NCBI RefSeq assembly: GCF_001428335.1
Contig: NZ_LMSG01000021.1
Span: 176,290 to 240,289 of the forward strand
Source of the DNA: Arthrobacter sp. Soil762
GTDB taxonomy: Bacteria > Actinomycetota > Actinomycetes > Actinomycetales > Micrococcaceae
Direction: 5' to 3'
Length of the DNA stretch: 64,000 nucleotides
In this document: in pieces, positions 1-7,570 of the stretch
How the letters are laid out: each line of letters begins with the position of its first letter
How positions within the stretch are numbered: position 1 is the first letter of the stretch
The notes under the pieces: model-generated
What the model was told of the DNA's origin: nothing
The model's database searches: none
What the model saw: the letters and a program-made list of their open reading frames with translations, nothing else
Program-made: the position numbers and the translations under genes

Positions 1-2
1 GC

Positions 3-44
3 GTCAAGGGCACGTCCTTCGCACGTTTCCGCGTCGGCTCCTAG
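3..44 (+). CDS. tsf: Elongation factor Ts, C-terminal end (partial)
   Basis: The last 13 codons (VKGTSFARFRVGS) and a TAG stop are visible, with the rest upstream of the window. The FARFRVG ending is typical of EF-Ts, the nucleotide exchange factor of EF-Tu. The call is supported by pyrH and frr following directly, the usual bacterial order rpsB-tsf-pyrH-frr. The fragment is too short for a domain analysis. Confidence 0.85.
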   Translation, partial: VKGTSFARFRVGS

Positions 45-52
45 TCGAATCC

Positions 53-89
53 GCAAAGGGGTGGCCACTTCGGTGGCCGCCCCTTTTGC
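53..89 (+). terminator. Terminator hairpin after tsf
   Basis: A strong stem: GCAAAGGGG at 53-61 pairs with CCCCTTTTGC at 80-89 (one bulge), and GGCCAC at 63-68 pairs with GTGGCC at 73-78 around a TTCG tetraloop. The descending arm carries a TTTT run. It probably ends the rpsB-tsf transcript, so pyrH needs its own promoter in 90-171. Confidence 0.8.
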
Positions 90-171
90 ATGCACCGGCT
101 AGACGTCCGATGAGACCTTTGGCCACCCGACACGATAACCTTTTTCAGAGTTCACCAACGGGAAGGCACCC

Positions 172-909
172 ATGGAAGCCGTCAATTCTTCAAGCCAGCC
201 AGAGAAAAGCAGGCGCCGCGTCCTCCTGAAGTTGTCGGGCGAGGTCTTCGGCGGCGGCAAGCTGGGCGTTGATCCCGACACCGTGCGCGACGTCGCAAAG
301 CAGATCGCCGCAGCGGTCCCCGAAGTGGAAGTTGCCATCGTCGTCGGCGGCGGCAACTTCTTCCGCGGCGCGGAACTGTCCCAGAGCGGCATGGACCGCT
401 CGCGCGCCGACTACATGGGCATGCTCGGCACCGTCATGAACTGCCTGGCACTGCAGGACTTCCTGGAGCAGGCCGGCGTTGAAACCCGTGTCCAGAGCGC
501 CATCACCATGGGGCAGGTCGCCGAGGCGTACATTCCCCGCCGGGCCATCCGCCACATGGAAAAGGGCCGCGTGGTCATCTTCGGCGCCGGAGCCGGCCTG
601 CCGTACTTCTCCACCGACACAGTGGCCGCCCAGCGCGCCCTGGAGGTCCACGCGGACGTCGTCCTGATGGCCAAGAGCGGCGTGGACGCCGTCTACACCG
701 CGGATCCCAAGAAGGACCCCACTGCCGAGAAGCTGGACACGCTGAGCTACGACGACGCCCTGCGCCGCGACATCAGGGTCATGGACCAGACCGCAATGAC
801 CATGTGCAAGGACAACAACCTGTCCATGGTGGTTTTCGGGATGGAAGGCGAAGGGAACGTCACCCGCGCCATCCTGGGCGAAAAGCTCGGTACCCTGGTG
901 ACCCCGTAG
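172..909 (+). CDS. pyrH: UMP kinase
   Basis: Phosphorylates UMP to UDP with ATP in pyrimidine nucleotide synthesis; a cytoplasmic hexamer of the amino acid kinase fold. The 245-residue protein has the usual length. It carries the N-terminal lysine/glycine nucleotide loop (LLKLSGEVFGGG, about residues 17-28), the VVGGGNFFRG substrate loop (about 57-66), and a C-terminal MDQTAMTMCKDNN segment typical of bacterial PyrH. The ATG at 172 follows GGGAAGG at a good spacing. It lies between tsf and frr. Confidence 0.97.
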   Translation: MEAVNSSSQPEKSRRRVLLKLSGEVFGGGKLGVDPDTVRDVAKQIAAAVPEVEVAIVVGGGNFFRGAELSQSGMDRSRADYMGMLGTVMNCLALQDFLEQAGVETRVQSAITMGQVAEAYIPRRAIRHMEKGRVVIFGAGAGLPYFSTDTVAAQRALEVHADVVLMAKSGVDAVYTADPKKDPTAEKLDTLSYDDALRRDIRVMDQTAMTMCKDNNLSMVVFGMEGEGNVTRAILGEKLGTLVTP

Positions 910-966
910 CTGCAGCTAGGATGATCTGAGCACGGTTCCATGCCCGCAACCGGGCAACCTGGAACC
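907..966 (+). other. Palindrome and hairpin between pyrH and frr
   Basis: TAGCTGCAGCTA (907-918) is a perfect 12-bp palindrome that overlaps the pyrH stop codon. It is followed by an interrupted hairpin in which GGTTCC (934-939) pairs with GGAACC (961-966) and TGCCCG (941-946) pairs with CGGGCA (951-956). There is no T run, so the hairpin may be an attenuator or an RNA-stability element rather than a standard terminator. Confidence 0.45.
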
Positions 967-1033
967 AGGAACCATGAACCAAGATTGTGCAGGGAACCGG
1001 TACCCGGACTGCACTGATTTCTGAGGAGAGACA

Positions 1034-1591
1034 GTGATCGAAGAAACCTTGCTCGAAGCCGAAGAGAAGATGGACAAGGCGGTAGAGGTAGCCAAGGAAG
1101 ACTTCGCCTCGATCCGCACCGGACGGGCAAACCCGGGCCTTTACAACAAGGTCCTCGTGGACTACTACGGTTCGCCCACCCCGCTGCAGCAGCTTGCCTC
1201 CTTCGCCATTCCGGATGCGCGCACCATCCTCATCACGCCGTTCGATAAGACCGCACTGCGGGACATCGAGCGGGCCCTGAGCGATTCCGAGGTGGGCGCC
1301 AACCCCTCCAACGACGGCAACGTCATCAGGATCACCATCCCGGACCTGACCCAGGAACGCCGCAAGGAATACGTCAAGATCGTCAAGACCAAGGGCGAGG
1401 ACGCGAAGATCTCCATCCGCAACATCCGGCGCAAGGCCAAGGAAACGCTGGACAAGCTCGTCAAAGACGGCGAAGCCGGCGAGGACGAAGGCAGCCGCGC
1501 CGAAAAGGAACTGGATGGCCTGACCAAATCGCACGTGGACGGCATCGACGAGCTGCTCAAGCGCAAGGAAGCAGAGCTGCTCGAAGTCTGA
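1034..1591 (+). CDS. frr: Ribosome recycling factor
   Basis: Splits post-termination ribosomes together with EF-G. At 185 residues it has the family's usual length, with the conserved GRANPGLYNKVLVDYYG segment (about 35-51) and the helical C-terminal arm (RRKEYVKIVK, IRNIRRKAKE). The GTG at 1034 is preceded by GAGGAGAG, a strong ribosome binding site. The TGA stop overlaps the ATG of cdsA (ATGA-type), so the two are translationally coupled. Confidence 0.97.
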   Translation: MIEETLLEAEEKMDKAVEVAKEDFASIRTGRANPGLYNKVLVDYYGSPTPLQQLASFAIPDARTILITPFDKTALRDIERALSDSEVGANPSNDGNVIRITIPDLTQERRKEYVKIVKTKGEDAKISIRNIRRKAKETLDKLVKDGEAGEDEGSRAEKELDGLTKSHVDGIDELLKRKEAELLEV

Positions 1592-2514
1592 TGAGCCAGG
1601 CAGAGCAGGCCCCCACCCAAAGGGCGCGCACCGGGGGGAAACAGTTGCGGAGCAATCCGACGCCCAAGGCCGGCCGGAATCTTCCGGCAGCCATTGTTGT
1701 CGGCCTGGCCATGCTGATCGGCGTGCTGGGCGGCCTGGTTTTCCTCCCGCTCGGATTCGTGGCTGTCACCACCGGGTTCGCGGTCTTCGGAGTCTGGGAG
1801 ATCTTCCGTGCCCTGGAGGCGAACGGGACCAGGATGCCCATCGTCCCGGTCATGGTGGGTACAGTCGCCATGCCGTTCGCCGCCTACCTCGGGGGTCTTG
1901 AGAGCCTGCTTTTCGCCATGCTCCTGAGCTGCGTGGCAGTCCTCCTCTGGCGTTCAGTGGAGAACCCCGCCGGATCAGCGAACAGCATCTTTGCCGGCGT
2001 GTTCACGCTGGGCTGGGTCCCGTTCTTCATCAGTTTCGCCACGCTGCCGCTGCACGCCGTAGGCGTCGCCACCCCGGTGGGTCTCTGGCCTGGCGGCACC
2101 GTGCCGCCCGGGGCCTGGCAGGTGGCCGTGATGCTGCTGCTGGTGGTCTCGAACGACACGTTCGGCTACCTCGTGGGCGCATCGCTGGGCAAACACCCCA
2201 TGGCCCCGAAGATCAGCCCCAAGAAATCATGGGAAGGCTTCGCCGGCTCCATTGCCGGGGCCATGCTGATCGGCATCCTTGCCAGCATTTTCCTGCTGGA
2301 CAAACCCTGGTGGGTGGGTGTGATCCTCGCCGTGGGCGTCGTTGCAGCATCCACCGCAGGAGACCTGGCGGAGTCGATGGTCAAACGTGAACTCGGGATC
2401 AAGGACATGAGCAGCATCCTGCCCGGACATGGGGGCGTCATGGACCGCCTGGACTCCATCGTCTTCGCCTGTCCCGTAGCCTTTGTGCTGTTCGCACTGG
2501 TTGCGGGCGTCTGA
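1591..2514 (+). CDS. cdsA: Phosphatidate cytidylyltransferase
   Basis: Makes CDP-diacylglycerol from phosphatidic acid and CTP at the membrane, the entry point of phospholipid synthesis. 307 residues with about eight hydrophobic segments after a basic N-terminal tail of about 35 residues. The C-terminal CDP-OH signature region is present (PKISPKKSWEGFAGS near 206-220, then KRELGIKDMSSILPGHGG and MDRLDS). It overlaps the frr stop. In many relatives rlmN follows cdsA; here a DivIVA-domain gene follows directly. Confidence 0.95.
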   Translation: MSQAEQAPTQRARTGGKQLRSNPTPKAGRNLPAAIVVGLAMLIGVLGGLVFLPLGFVAVTTGFAVFGVWEIFRALEANGTRMPIVPVMVGTVAMPFAAYLGGLESLLFAMLLSCVAVLLWRSVENPAGSANSIFAGVFTLGWVPFFISFATLPLHAVGVATPVGLWPGGTVPPGAWQVAVMLLLVVSNDTFGYLVGASLGKHPMAPKISPKKSWEGFAGSIAGAMLIGILASIFLLDKPWWVGVILAVGVVAASTAGDLAESMVKRELGIKDMSSILPGHGGVMDRLDSIVFACPVAFVLFALVAGV

Positions 2515-2606
2515 CGCGACCCTCTCGGACTATCTTCGCCGGACCGCCGGCAGCGCCAATAAACTGGTGCGTAACCTGACCCAGCTGAAGCAACAAAGGA
2601 TCAACA

Positions 2607-3191
2607 GTGGCATTGGACTTTCAACGGAAAATCCCCGCGTCGTTTGAGCGCGTGCGGGGCAACGAATTCGGGTACAACGCCAAACAGGTGGACCAGTTCC
2701 TCCAGCGGGCCAGGGTGGCATTAGAGACGCCGAAGGCCGCCATCCACGCCGTCACCAGCGCCGATGTCCGGAGCGTCTCCTTTGACCCGGTCAAGGGAGG
2801 TTACGCTGCCGCCGTCGTCGACGCAGCCCTGGACCGGCTCGAAGACGCCTTCGCCCGCCGCGAACGGGACGAACTGATCGCCGCCAAGGGCGAGGATGCC
2901 TGGCTGCGGGAGATCGGCAGCCTCTCCGGGATCCTCCGGGGCCGCCTCCACCGGCCGGACGGTGAGCGCTTCCGGCGCCCGTCAAAAAAGAAGGCCCGCA
3001 GTTACAACATCCTGGACGTCGACAATCTTTGCTACGACCTGATCGGCTACCTCGAAGAGGACAAGCCGCTCAGCGTGGACAATGTCCGCCGGGTGGTCTT
3101 CCGTCCCGCCGTGGGCAAGGACGGTTACGAAGAGACCCAGGTTGATGCCTTCCTGGACCGCGTGGTTGAACTCATGGCGGCCATAGACTGA
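2607..3191 (+). CDS. DivIVA-domain protein
   Basis: A 194-residue cytoplasmic protein with two DivIVA-type motifs, one near the N-terminus (FERVRGNEFGYNAKQVDQFL, about 14-33) and one at the C-terminus (GKDGYEETQVDAFLDR). These short motifs resemble the DivIVA/Wag31 membrane-binding N-terminus, which recognises curved membrane in polar growth and division. There is no long coiled coil, so it is not Wag31 itself. The GTG start lies about 10 nt after AAAGGA. A possible -10 (TAAACT) is at 2560. Its role is unknown; a cell-envelope or division function is inferred. Confidence 0.75.
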   Translation: MALDFQRKIPASFERVRGNEFGYNAKQVDQFLQRARVALETPKAAIHAVTSADVRSVSFDPVKGGYAAAVVDAALDRLEDAFARRERDELIAAKGEDAWLREIGSLSGILRGRLHRPDGERFRRPSKKKARSYNILDVDNLCYDLIGYLEEDKPLSVDNVRRVVFRPAVGKDGYEETQVDAFLDRVVELMAAID

Positions 3192-3215
3192 CTGCCCGTT
3201 AGCCGGTCACGGGAC

Positions 3216-4682
3216 TCAGCGTTCGGTCACCAACGGCCGTTCGGGAGTGTGCAGCCGGGTCATGACGCGGCTCATAGTCCGCGGAATCCGGTGTTTTGTC
3301 GCCCGGGAGACGAGCACCGTCACGGCGAAGGCGGCGGGAACCGTCCACGCCGCCGGCTGGGCCAGCCAGAAGGGCGTGCCGGCAGCGCCCAGGACCGTTC
3401 CCCACACCATGGCGCCGCCGCAGAGGACGCCGCCGGTCACCATTCCGGCAATGGCGCCGGCATCGGTGAGTCCCCGCCACCAGATGCCCAGCAGGAGCAC
3501 CGGGCACACAGTGGAGGCGGTAAACGCGAACACCAGGCCCACACTGCCGGCCAGAGCCAAGGAATCAGTCATCACGGCAAATCCCAGCGGAACCACAGCG
3601 GAGACGACGGCGGCGAGCCGGAATCCCCGCACGCTGCCGCCCAGGACGTCCTGGCTGATCACACCAGCCAGCGAGACCACCAGGCCCGAGGTGGTGGACA
3701 GGAACGCGGCGAAGGCCCCGGCCACCACCAACGCTGAGAGCAGGTCGCCCGCGGTTCCACCGATCAGCTGCCCCGGCAGCAGGAGAACCACCGCGTCCGC
3801 CTGCCCTGACCGGGCAAGTTCGGGCGCGAACATCCGCCCCACCAGCCCGTAGGCGGTGGGAAACAGGTAAAAAACGGAGAGCAGCCCGAGCACGATCAGC
3901 GTGGTCCGCCGTGCCGAGTGTCCGTCCGGATTCGTGTAGAAGCGGACCAGGACATGGGGGAGCCCCAGCGTGCCGAACAGCAGCGCCACCAGCAGCGAGA
4001 TGTTCTGGTACGGCCCGGCGGGGGCCAGCCCGGTGGGATTCACGACGGCGGGGGCCACGGCGGCACTCCCGTCACCGGCGAGCGTGAACACGATGAACAG
4101 GACGGGCACGGCAAGGGCGGTGAGCTTCAGCCAGAACTGGAACGCCTGAACAAACGTAATGGAGCGCATGCCGCCGGCCACAACGGTCAGGCACACCACA
4201 ACCACCACGGCCACAGAGCCCACCCAGGCCGGCAGTCCCGTGGTGATCCGGATGGTCAAGGCCGCGCCGTGGAGCTGCGGCACAATGTACAGCCAGCCCA
4301 CCACAACAACCACCACGCTGGTCACACGGCGGACTGCGCGCGAATCCAGCCTCGCCTCGGTGAAGTCCGGGATGGTGTAGGCGCCGGAGCGGCGCAGTGG
4401 TGCGGCCACAAACAGCAGCAGCATCAGGTAGCCGGCGGTGTAGCCCACGGGAAACCACAGCGCGTCGGTACCGGACAGCAGGATCAGCCCGGCCACGCCC
4501 AGGAAACTCGCCGCCGAGAGGTACTCCCCGCCGATGGCCGAGGCGTTCCACCATGGCTTGACGGTCCGGGAAGCCACGTAGAAATCGCCGGTGGTCCGGG
4601 AAATCCGCAGGCCGTAAAACCCGATGGCGGCCGTTGCCAGCGAAACCAGCACGAGAGCGATCACACCCACTGCGGGATTCAT
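3216..4682 (-). CDS. Sodium:solute symporter, acetate/monocarboxylate type
   Basis: A 488-residue polytopic membrane protein of the SSS family, related to ActP/MctC: about 13 hydrophobic segments, the N-terminal pattern GDFYVASRTVKPWWNAS and GEYLSAASFLG, and LPHVLVRFYTNPDG in the middle. It probably takes up acetate, propionate or pyruvate with sodium. The start at 4682 (MNPAVG) was preferred to an in-frame upstream ATG at 4790, because that one lies inside the preceding gene. It is the last gene of an operon with a kinase, a LytTR regulator and a small membrane protein, and it ends convergent to the DivIVA gene. Confidence 0.85.
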   Translation of the reverse strand: MNPAVGVIALVLVSLATAAIGFYGLRISRTTGDFYVASRTVKPWWNASAIGGEYLSAASFLGVAGLILLSGTDALWFPVGYTAGYLMLLLFVAAPLRRSGAYTIPDFTEARLDSRAVRRVTSVVVVVVGWLYIVPQLHGAALTIRITTGLPAWVGSVAVVVVVCLTVVAGGMRSITFVQAFQFWLKLTALAVPVLFIVFTLAGDGSAAVAPAVVNPTGLAPAGPYQNISLLVALLFGTLGLPHVLVRFYTNPDGHSARRTTLIVLGLLSVFYLFPTAYGLVGRMFAPELARSGQADAVVLLLPGQLIGGTAGDLLSALVVAGAFAAFLSTTSGLVVSLAGVISQDVLGGSVRGFRLAAVVSAVVPLGFAVMTDSLALAGSVGLVFAFTASTVCPVLLLGIWWRGLTDAGAIAGMVTGGVLCGGAMVWGTVLGAAGTPFWLAQPAAWTVPAAFAVTVLVSRATKHRIPRTMSRVMTRLHTPERPLVTER

Positions 4683-4689
4683 GAGGTGG

Positions 4690-5040
4690 TCACTCGTCCC
4701 CGGCCAGGTCCCGGTAGCGGGCCTCGTTCCGTGCGGCGGTCCGGATATACAGCCAGGCGCTGAGGCCGATGACGGGATAAATGCCTGCACCGAGCAGGAT
4801 CCAGTCGAACGGGATCCCCGCGATCCGGGTCTCGGCGAGGCCCGGTAGGGCTGCCAGCAGCAACGGGAACGCGCACAGGATCAGCATAAAGTCGATGGCC
4901 ACCACCAGGGCCAGCCGCAGCTGGGAACGGATCAGGGAGCGGACGAAGACCTGCCCCACCTCGGATTCCTCCGCCGCCTCGCGCGACTCCCGGGCCGGCC
5001 GGGACGCCGAGCGCGGAGCAGTGACACGGACCCGGGTCAT
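4690..5040 (-). CDS. Small membrane protein paired with the symporter (DUF485-like)
   Basis: 116 residues with two hydrophobic segments (LALVVAIDFMLILCAFPLL and LLGAGIYPVIGLSAWLY) between a basic N-terminal tail and a charged C-terminus (NEARYRDLAGDE). It occupies the place that a DUF485/YjcH protein holds before ActP, and resembles one in layout rather than in clear motif. Its ATG overlaps the stop of the response regulator (ATGA) and 7 nt separate it from the symporter, so all are co-translated. It is probably an accessory subunit of the transporter. Confidence 0.65.
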   Translation of the reverse strand: MTRVRVTAPRSASRPARESREAAEESEVGQVFVRSLIRSQLRLALVVAIDFMLILCAFPLLLAALPGLAETRIAGIPFDWILLGAGIYPVIGLSAWLYIRTAARNEARYRDLAGDE

Positions 5041-5759
5041 GCCTGCGGCCGGATGCGGGTGGCTTCGAGTTTTTCCCTGACCGTGGGAAGGTGGCGGCGG
5101 CTGATGGGCAGGACGGCACCGGCCACCGAGACGCTGGGTTTGTCCGCCGTCAGCTTCATGGACTGCACATGCTTCAGCGCGACGAGGTAGGACCGGTGCG
5201 TCCGGATAAACCCGGCCTCGGCCCACTGCTGCTCCAGGTCTGCCAGCGGAACCCGGATGAGATAGCTGGCATCCGCGGTGTGCAGCCGGGCGTAGTCGCC
5301 CTGCGCCTGGACGTACGTGACGTCGTCGCGCCTGATCATCCTGGTGGTGCCGCCCTGGTCAACGGTGATCATCTCGGGGGCGGGGCCGCCGCCGTCGCGC
5401 AGTAGCTCGCTGATCCGTCCCACCGTCCGGGACAGCCGCTCGGCCCGGACGGGCTTGAGGAGGTAGTCCACGGCGGCAAGCTCGAACGCCTCCAGGGCGC
5501 AGTCCTCGTCCGCGGTGACAAACACCACCACCGGCGGTTTGCTGCTGCGCGCGATGGCGCGGGCAACATCAAGGCCGGACACGGCGGGCATGTGAATATC
5601 CAGGAAGACGGCGTCAACCGTTGCAGTGTTCAGGGCCCGCAACGCCTCCGTGCCCGAAATGGCCCGGTGGATGACCCCGATCCGGTCATCCTTGCCCAGG
5701 AGATAGGCCAGTTCCTCCACGGCGGGTAACTCGTCGTCGGCGACGAGGACATTAATCAT
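5037..5759 (-). CDS. LytTR-family response regulator
   Basis: 240 residues: a receiver domain (1-120) with the acidic pair (VADDE, 6-10), phospho-acceptor Asp in FLDIHMP (about 53), and Lys in YLLKPV; then a LytTR DNA-binding domain (about 135-235; RRDDVTYVQAQGDYARLHT, FIRTHRSYLVAL). Such regulators bind direct repeats at promoters. It lies 61 nt downstream of the histidine kinase, and upstream of and overlapping the small membrane protein. It presumably controls the two symporter operons, like LytS/LytT-type pyruvate or acetate sensing systems. Confidence 0.9.
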   Translation of the reverse strand: MINVLVADDELPAVEELAYLLGKDDRIGVIHRAISGTEALRALNTATVDAVFLDIHMPAVSGLDVARAIARSSKPPVVVFVTADEDCALEAFELAAVDYLLKPVRAERLSRTVGRISELLRDGGGPAPEMITVDQGGTTRMIRRDDVTYVQAQGDYARLHTADASYLIRVPLADLEQQWAEAGFIRTHRSYLVALKHVQSMKLTADKPSVSVAGAVLPISRRHLPTVREKLEATRIRPQA

Positions 5760-5820
5760 GGTCCTACAGTAGCCGCCGATGGCGGATGGAATCAGGCGGC
5801 TGAGATCAGAAAGCTTGGGT

Positions 5821-7011
5821 TCAGGCGTCGTGGCCGGGCTGGGACTTGGGCACCCGCATGGTGATCAGCGTTCCCTCGCCCGGGGCCGTCTCGATCACCA
5901 GGCCGTGCTGGTCCCCGTAAACCTGCCGGAGCCGGGCGTCCACGTTGCGCAGCCCCACGTGGTCGCCGTCGTGGTGCCCGGCCAACATCGACTGGAGCTC
6001 GGCAGGGTCCATCCCCACGCCGTCGTCCTCTATGGTCACTTCCGCATAGGCGCCCGAATCATTGGCCGTGATGGTGATGTGGCCCGCCCCTTCCTTGGCC
6101 TCCAGGCCGTGCCTGACGGCGTTCTCCACCAGCGGCTGCAGGCTCAGGAACGGGATGACGGTGCTCAGGACTTCAGGCGCGATCCGCAGGCTGACCTGGA
6201 CGCGGTCACCGAAACGGGCGCGCTCCAGCAGCAGGTACCGGTCGATGCAGCGCAGTTCCTCCGCCAGCGTGGTGAAGTCACCGTGGCGCCGGAACGAGTA
6301 CCTCGTAAAATCGGCGAACTCCACCACCAACTCGCGCGCCCGCTCCGGATCCGTGTTGATGAACGACGCGATCGCGTTCAGCGAGTTGTAGATGAAATGC
6401 GGACTGATCTGGGCACGCAGCGCCCGCACTTCGGCTTCCATCAGCAGCGTCCGGGATGCGTCCAGCTCAGCCAGCTCCACCTGGACGGCCACCCAGTCCG
6501 CCACTTCGCTGGTGGCACGGACCAGGCCTGCGCCCGCTGCCGGGGCAAACGCCGCCACGACGCCCACCACCCGTGAGCCGGCACGGACCGGCGCGATGAC
6601 GGCGGCGAAGCTTCCGGAGGCTAGGCCCGTCCCCAGGTCCCGCGCCTGGAGCACCGCCGTCCGCCCGCCGATCAGGACGTCAGCGGCCAGTTCCATCAAC
6701 CGGGGCTTCAGTTCCTCGGCGGCACCGTCCCAGGCCAGCACGCCGGTCGTATCGGTGATGGCCAGCGCATCACAGCCCAGCAAGTTCCTGAGCTGTCGGC
6801 TCGCCTTGGCGGCGCCCGCCGGATTGAGGCCCGTACGCAGATGCTGCCCGGCACTCGATGCAGCGTGGAGGGTGTTGTACGTGGCGCGCTCGGCGTCGGT
6901 GCCAAGCTCACGGAAGGACCGGAGCAGCTTGATGCCAGCACCGACGACGACGGCGATCGCCAGGGTGATCACCGCGATGGCGGCCGCGGTCAGGAGGGGG
7001 GAGTCCGGCAT
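5821..7011 (-). CDS. LytS-like sensor histidine kinase
   Basis: A 396-residue kinase with one N-terminal membrane helix (TAAAIAVITLAIAVVVGAG), a GAF-like sensor region (about 60-190), the His-kinase phospho-acceptor box (LRAQISPHFIYNSLNAIASF, His near 220), and an HATPase domain with VENAVRHGLE, DDGVGMD and GLRNVDARLR. Only one membrane pass is seen instead of the 5TM-LYT sensor, so the signal is probably cytoplasmic. The ATG at 7011 was chosen because TACGCT ends 7 nt upstream of it, suggesting a leaderless transcript; ATG 7050 is the alternative. Confidence 0.88.
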   Translation of the reverse strand: MPDSPLLTAAAIAVITLAIAVVVGAGIKLLRSFRELGTDAERATYNTLHAASSAGQHLRTGLNPAGAAKASRQLRNLLGCDALAITDTTGVLAWDGAAEELKPRLMELAADVLIGGRTAVLQARDLGTGLASGSFAAVIAPVRAGSRVVGVVAAFAPAAGAGLVRATSEVADWVAVQVELAELDASRTLLMEAEVRALRAQISPHFIYNSLNAIASFINTDPERARELVVEFADFTRYSFRRHGDFTTLAEELRCIDRYLLLERARFGDRVQVSLRIAPEVLSTVIPFLSLQPLVENAVRHGLEAKEGAGHITITANDSGAYAEVTIEDDGVGMDPAELQSMLAGHHDGDHVGLRNVDARLRQVYGDQHGLVIETAPGEGTLITMRVPKSQPGHDA

Positions 7012-7110
7012 GGTGCCCAGCGTAGCGGCGGGTGCCGTTAGTCGCAGCATCGTAACCGCTGAGCGACCGTTCCGGCCATGGCTCTGGAATGGACACCCGC
7101 CACACCGCAG

Positions 7111-7126
7111 AGTGATTGCAGTCACA
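7111..7126. promoter_or_regulatory. CRP/GlxR-type operator
   Basis: AGTGATTGCAGTCACA is a near-perfect match to the CRP-family site TGTGA-N6-TCACA (GTGA-N6-TCAC arms). It lies 64 nt upstream of the DUF485-actP start, between two divergent operons. In Corynebacterium, GlxR (the cAMP-binding CRP homologue) controls acetate and carbon-source genes through such sites. Direct control here is inferred. Confidence 0.7.
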
Positions 7127-7189
7127 TTGTCCGCATCCTGCCCGCAGGCTGGCCCGTGTGAACCAAGCAAGTCTCAATGAGGAGGAACG

Positions 7190-7570
7190 ATGGGTAACGA
7201 TGCCCACACTCCGGACGCAGCGGCGTCCGTGGACTTCGAACAGGTCCAGTCGACAGAGCGGTTCCAGGAACTGCGCAAACGTCACCGCAGCTTTGTGTTC
7301 CCAATGGCCGTGGCATTCCTGCTGTGGTATTTCGCGTATGTCCTCCTGGCTGACTACGCCGTCGAGTTTATGTCCACCAAAGTGTGGGGCAACATCAACG
7401 TCGGCCTGATCCTGGGCCTGCTGCAGTTCATCTCCACGTTCGCCATCACCGGCTGGTACGTCAGCTACTCCAACCGGAAGCTGGACCCCATCGCGGCGGA
7501 GATCCGCAACGAAATCGAAGGCCATGAGTTTGATAAGGACGGCAACATCCTGAGCGGAGTGACCAAATGA
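7190..7570 (+). CDS. DUF485 membrane protein
   Basis: A 126-residue inner membrane protein with two hydrophobic helices (FPMAVAFLLWYFAYVLLADY and NVGLILGLLQFISTFAITGW), preceded by FQELRKRHRSF and followed by SNRKLDPIAAEI, the normal DUF485/YjcH pattern. DUF485 proteins are co-encoded with ActP-type symporters and are thought to assist them. A strong AGGAGG lies 5-10 nt before the ATG. The stop overlaps the start of the next gene (ATGA). Confidence 0.92.
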   Translation: MGNDAHTPDAAASVDFEQVQSTERFQELRKRHRSFVFPMAVAFLLWYFAYVLLADYAVEFMSTKVWGNINVGLILGLLQFISTFAITGWYVSYSNRKLDPIAAEIRNEIEGHEFDKDGNILSGVTK

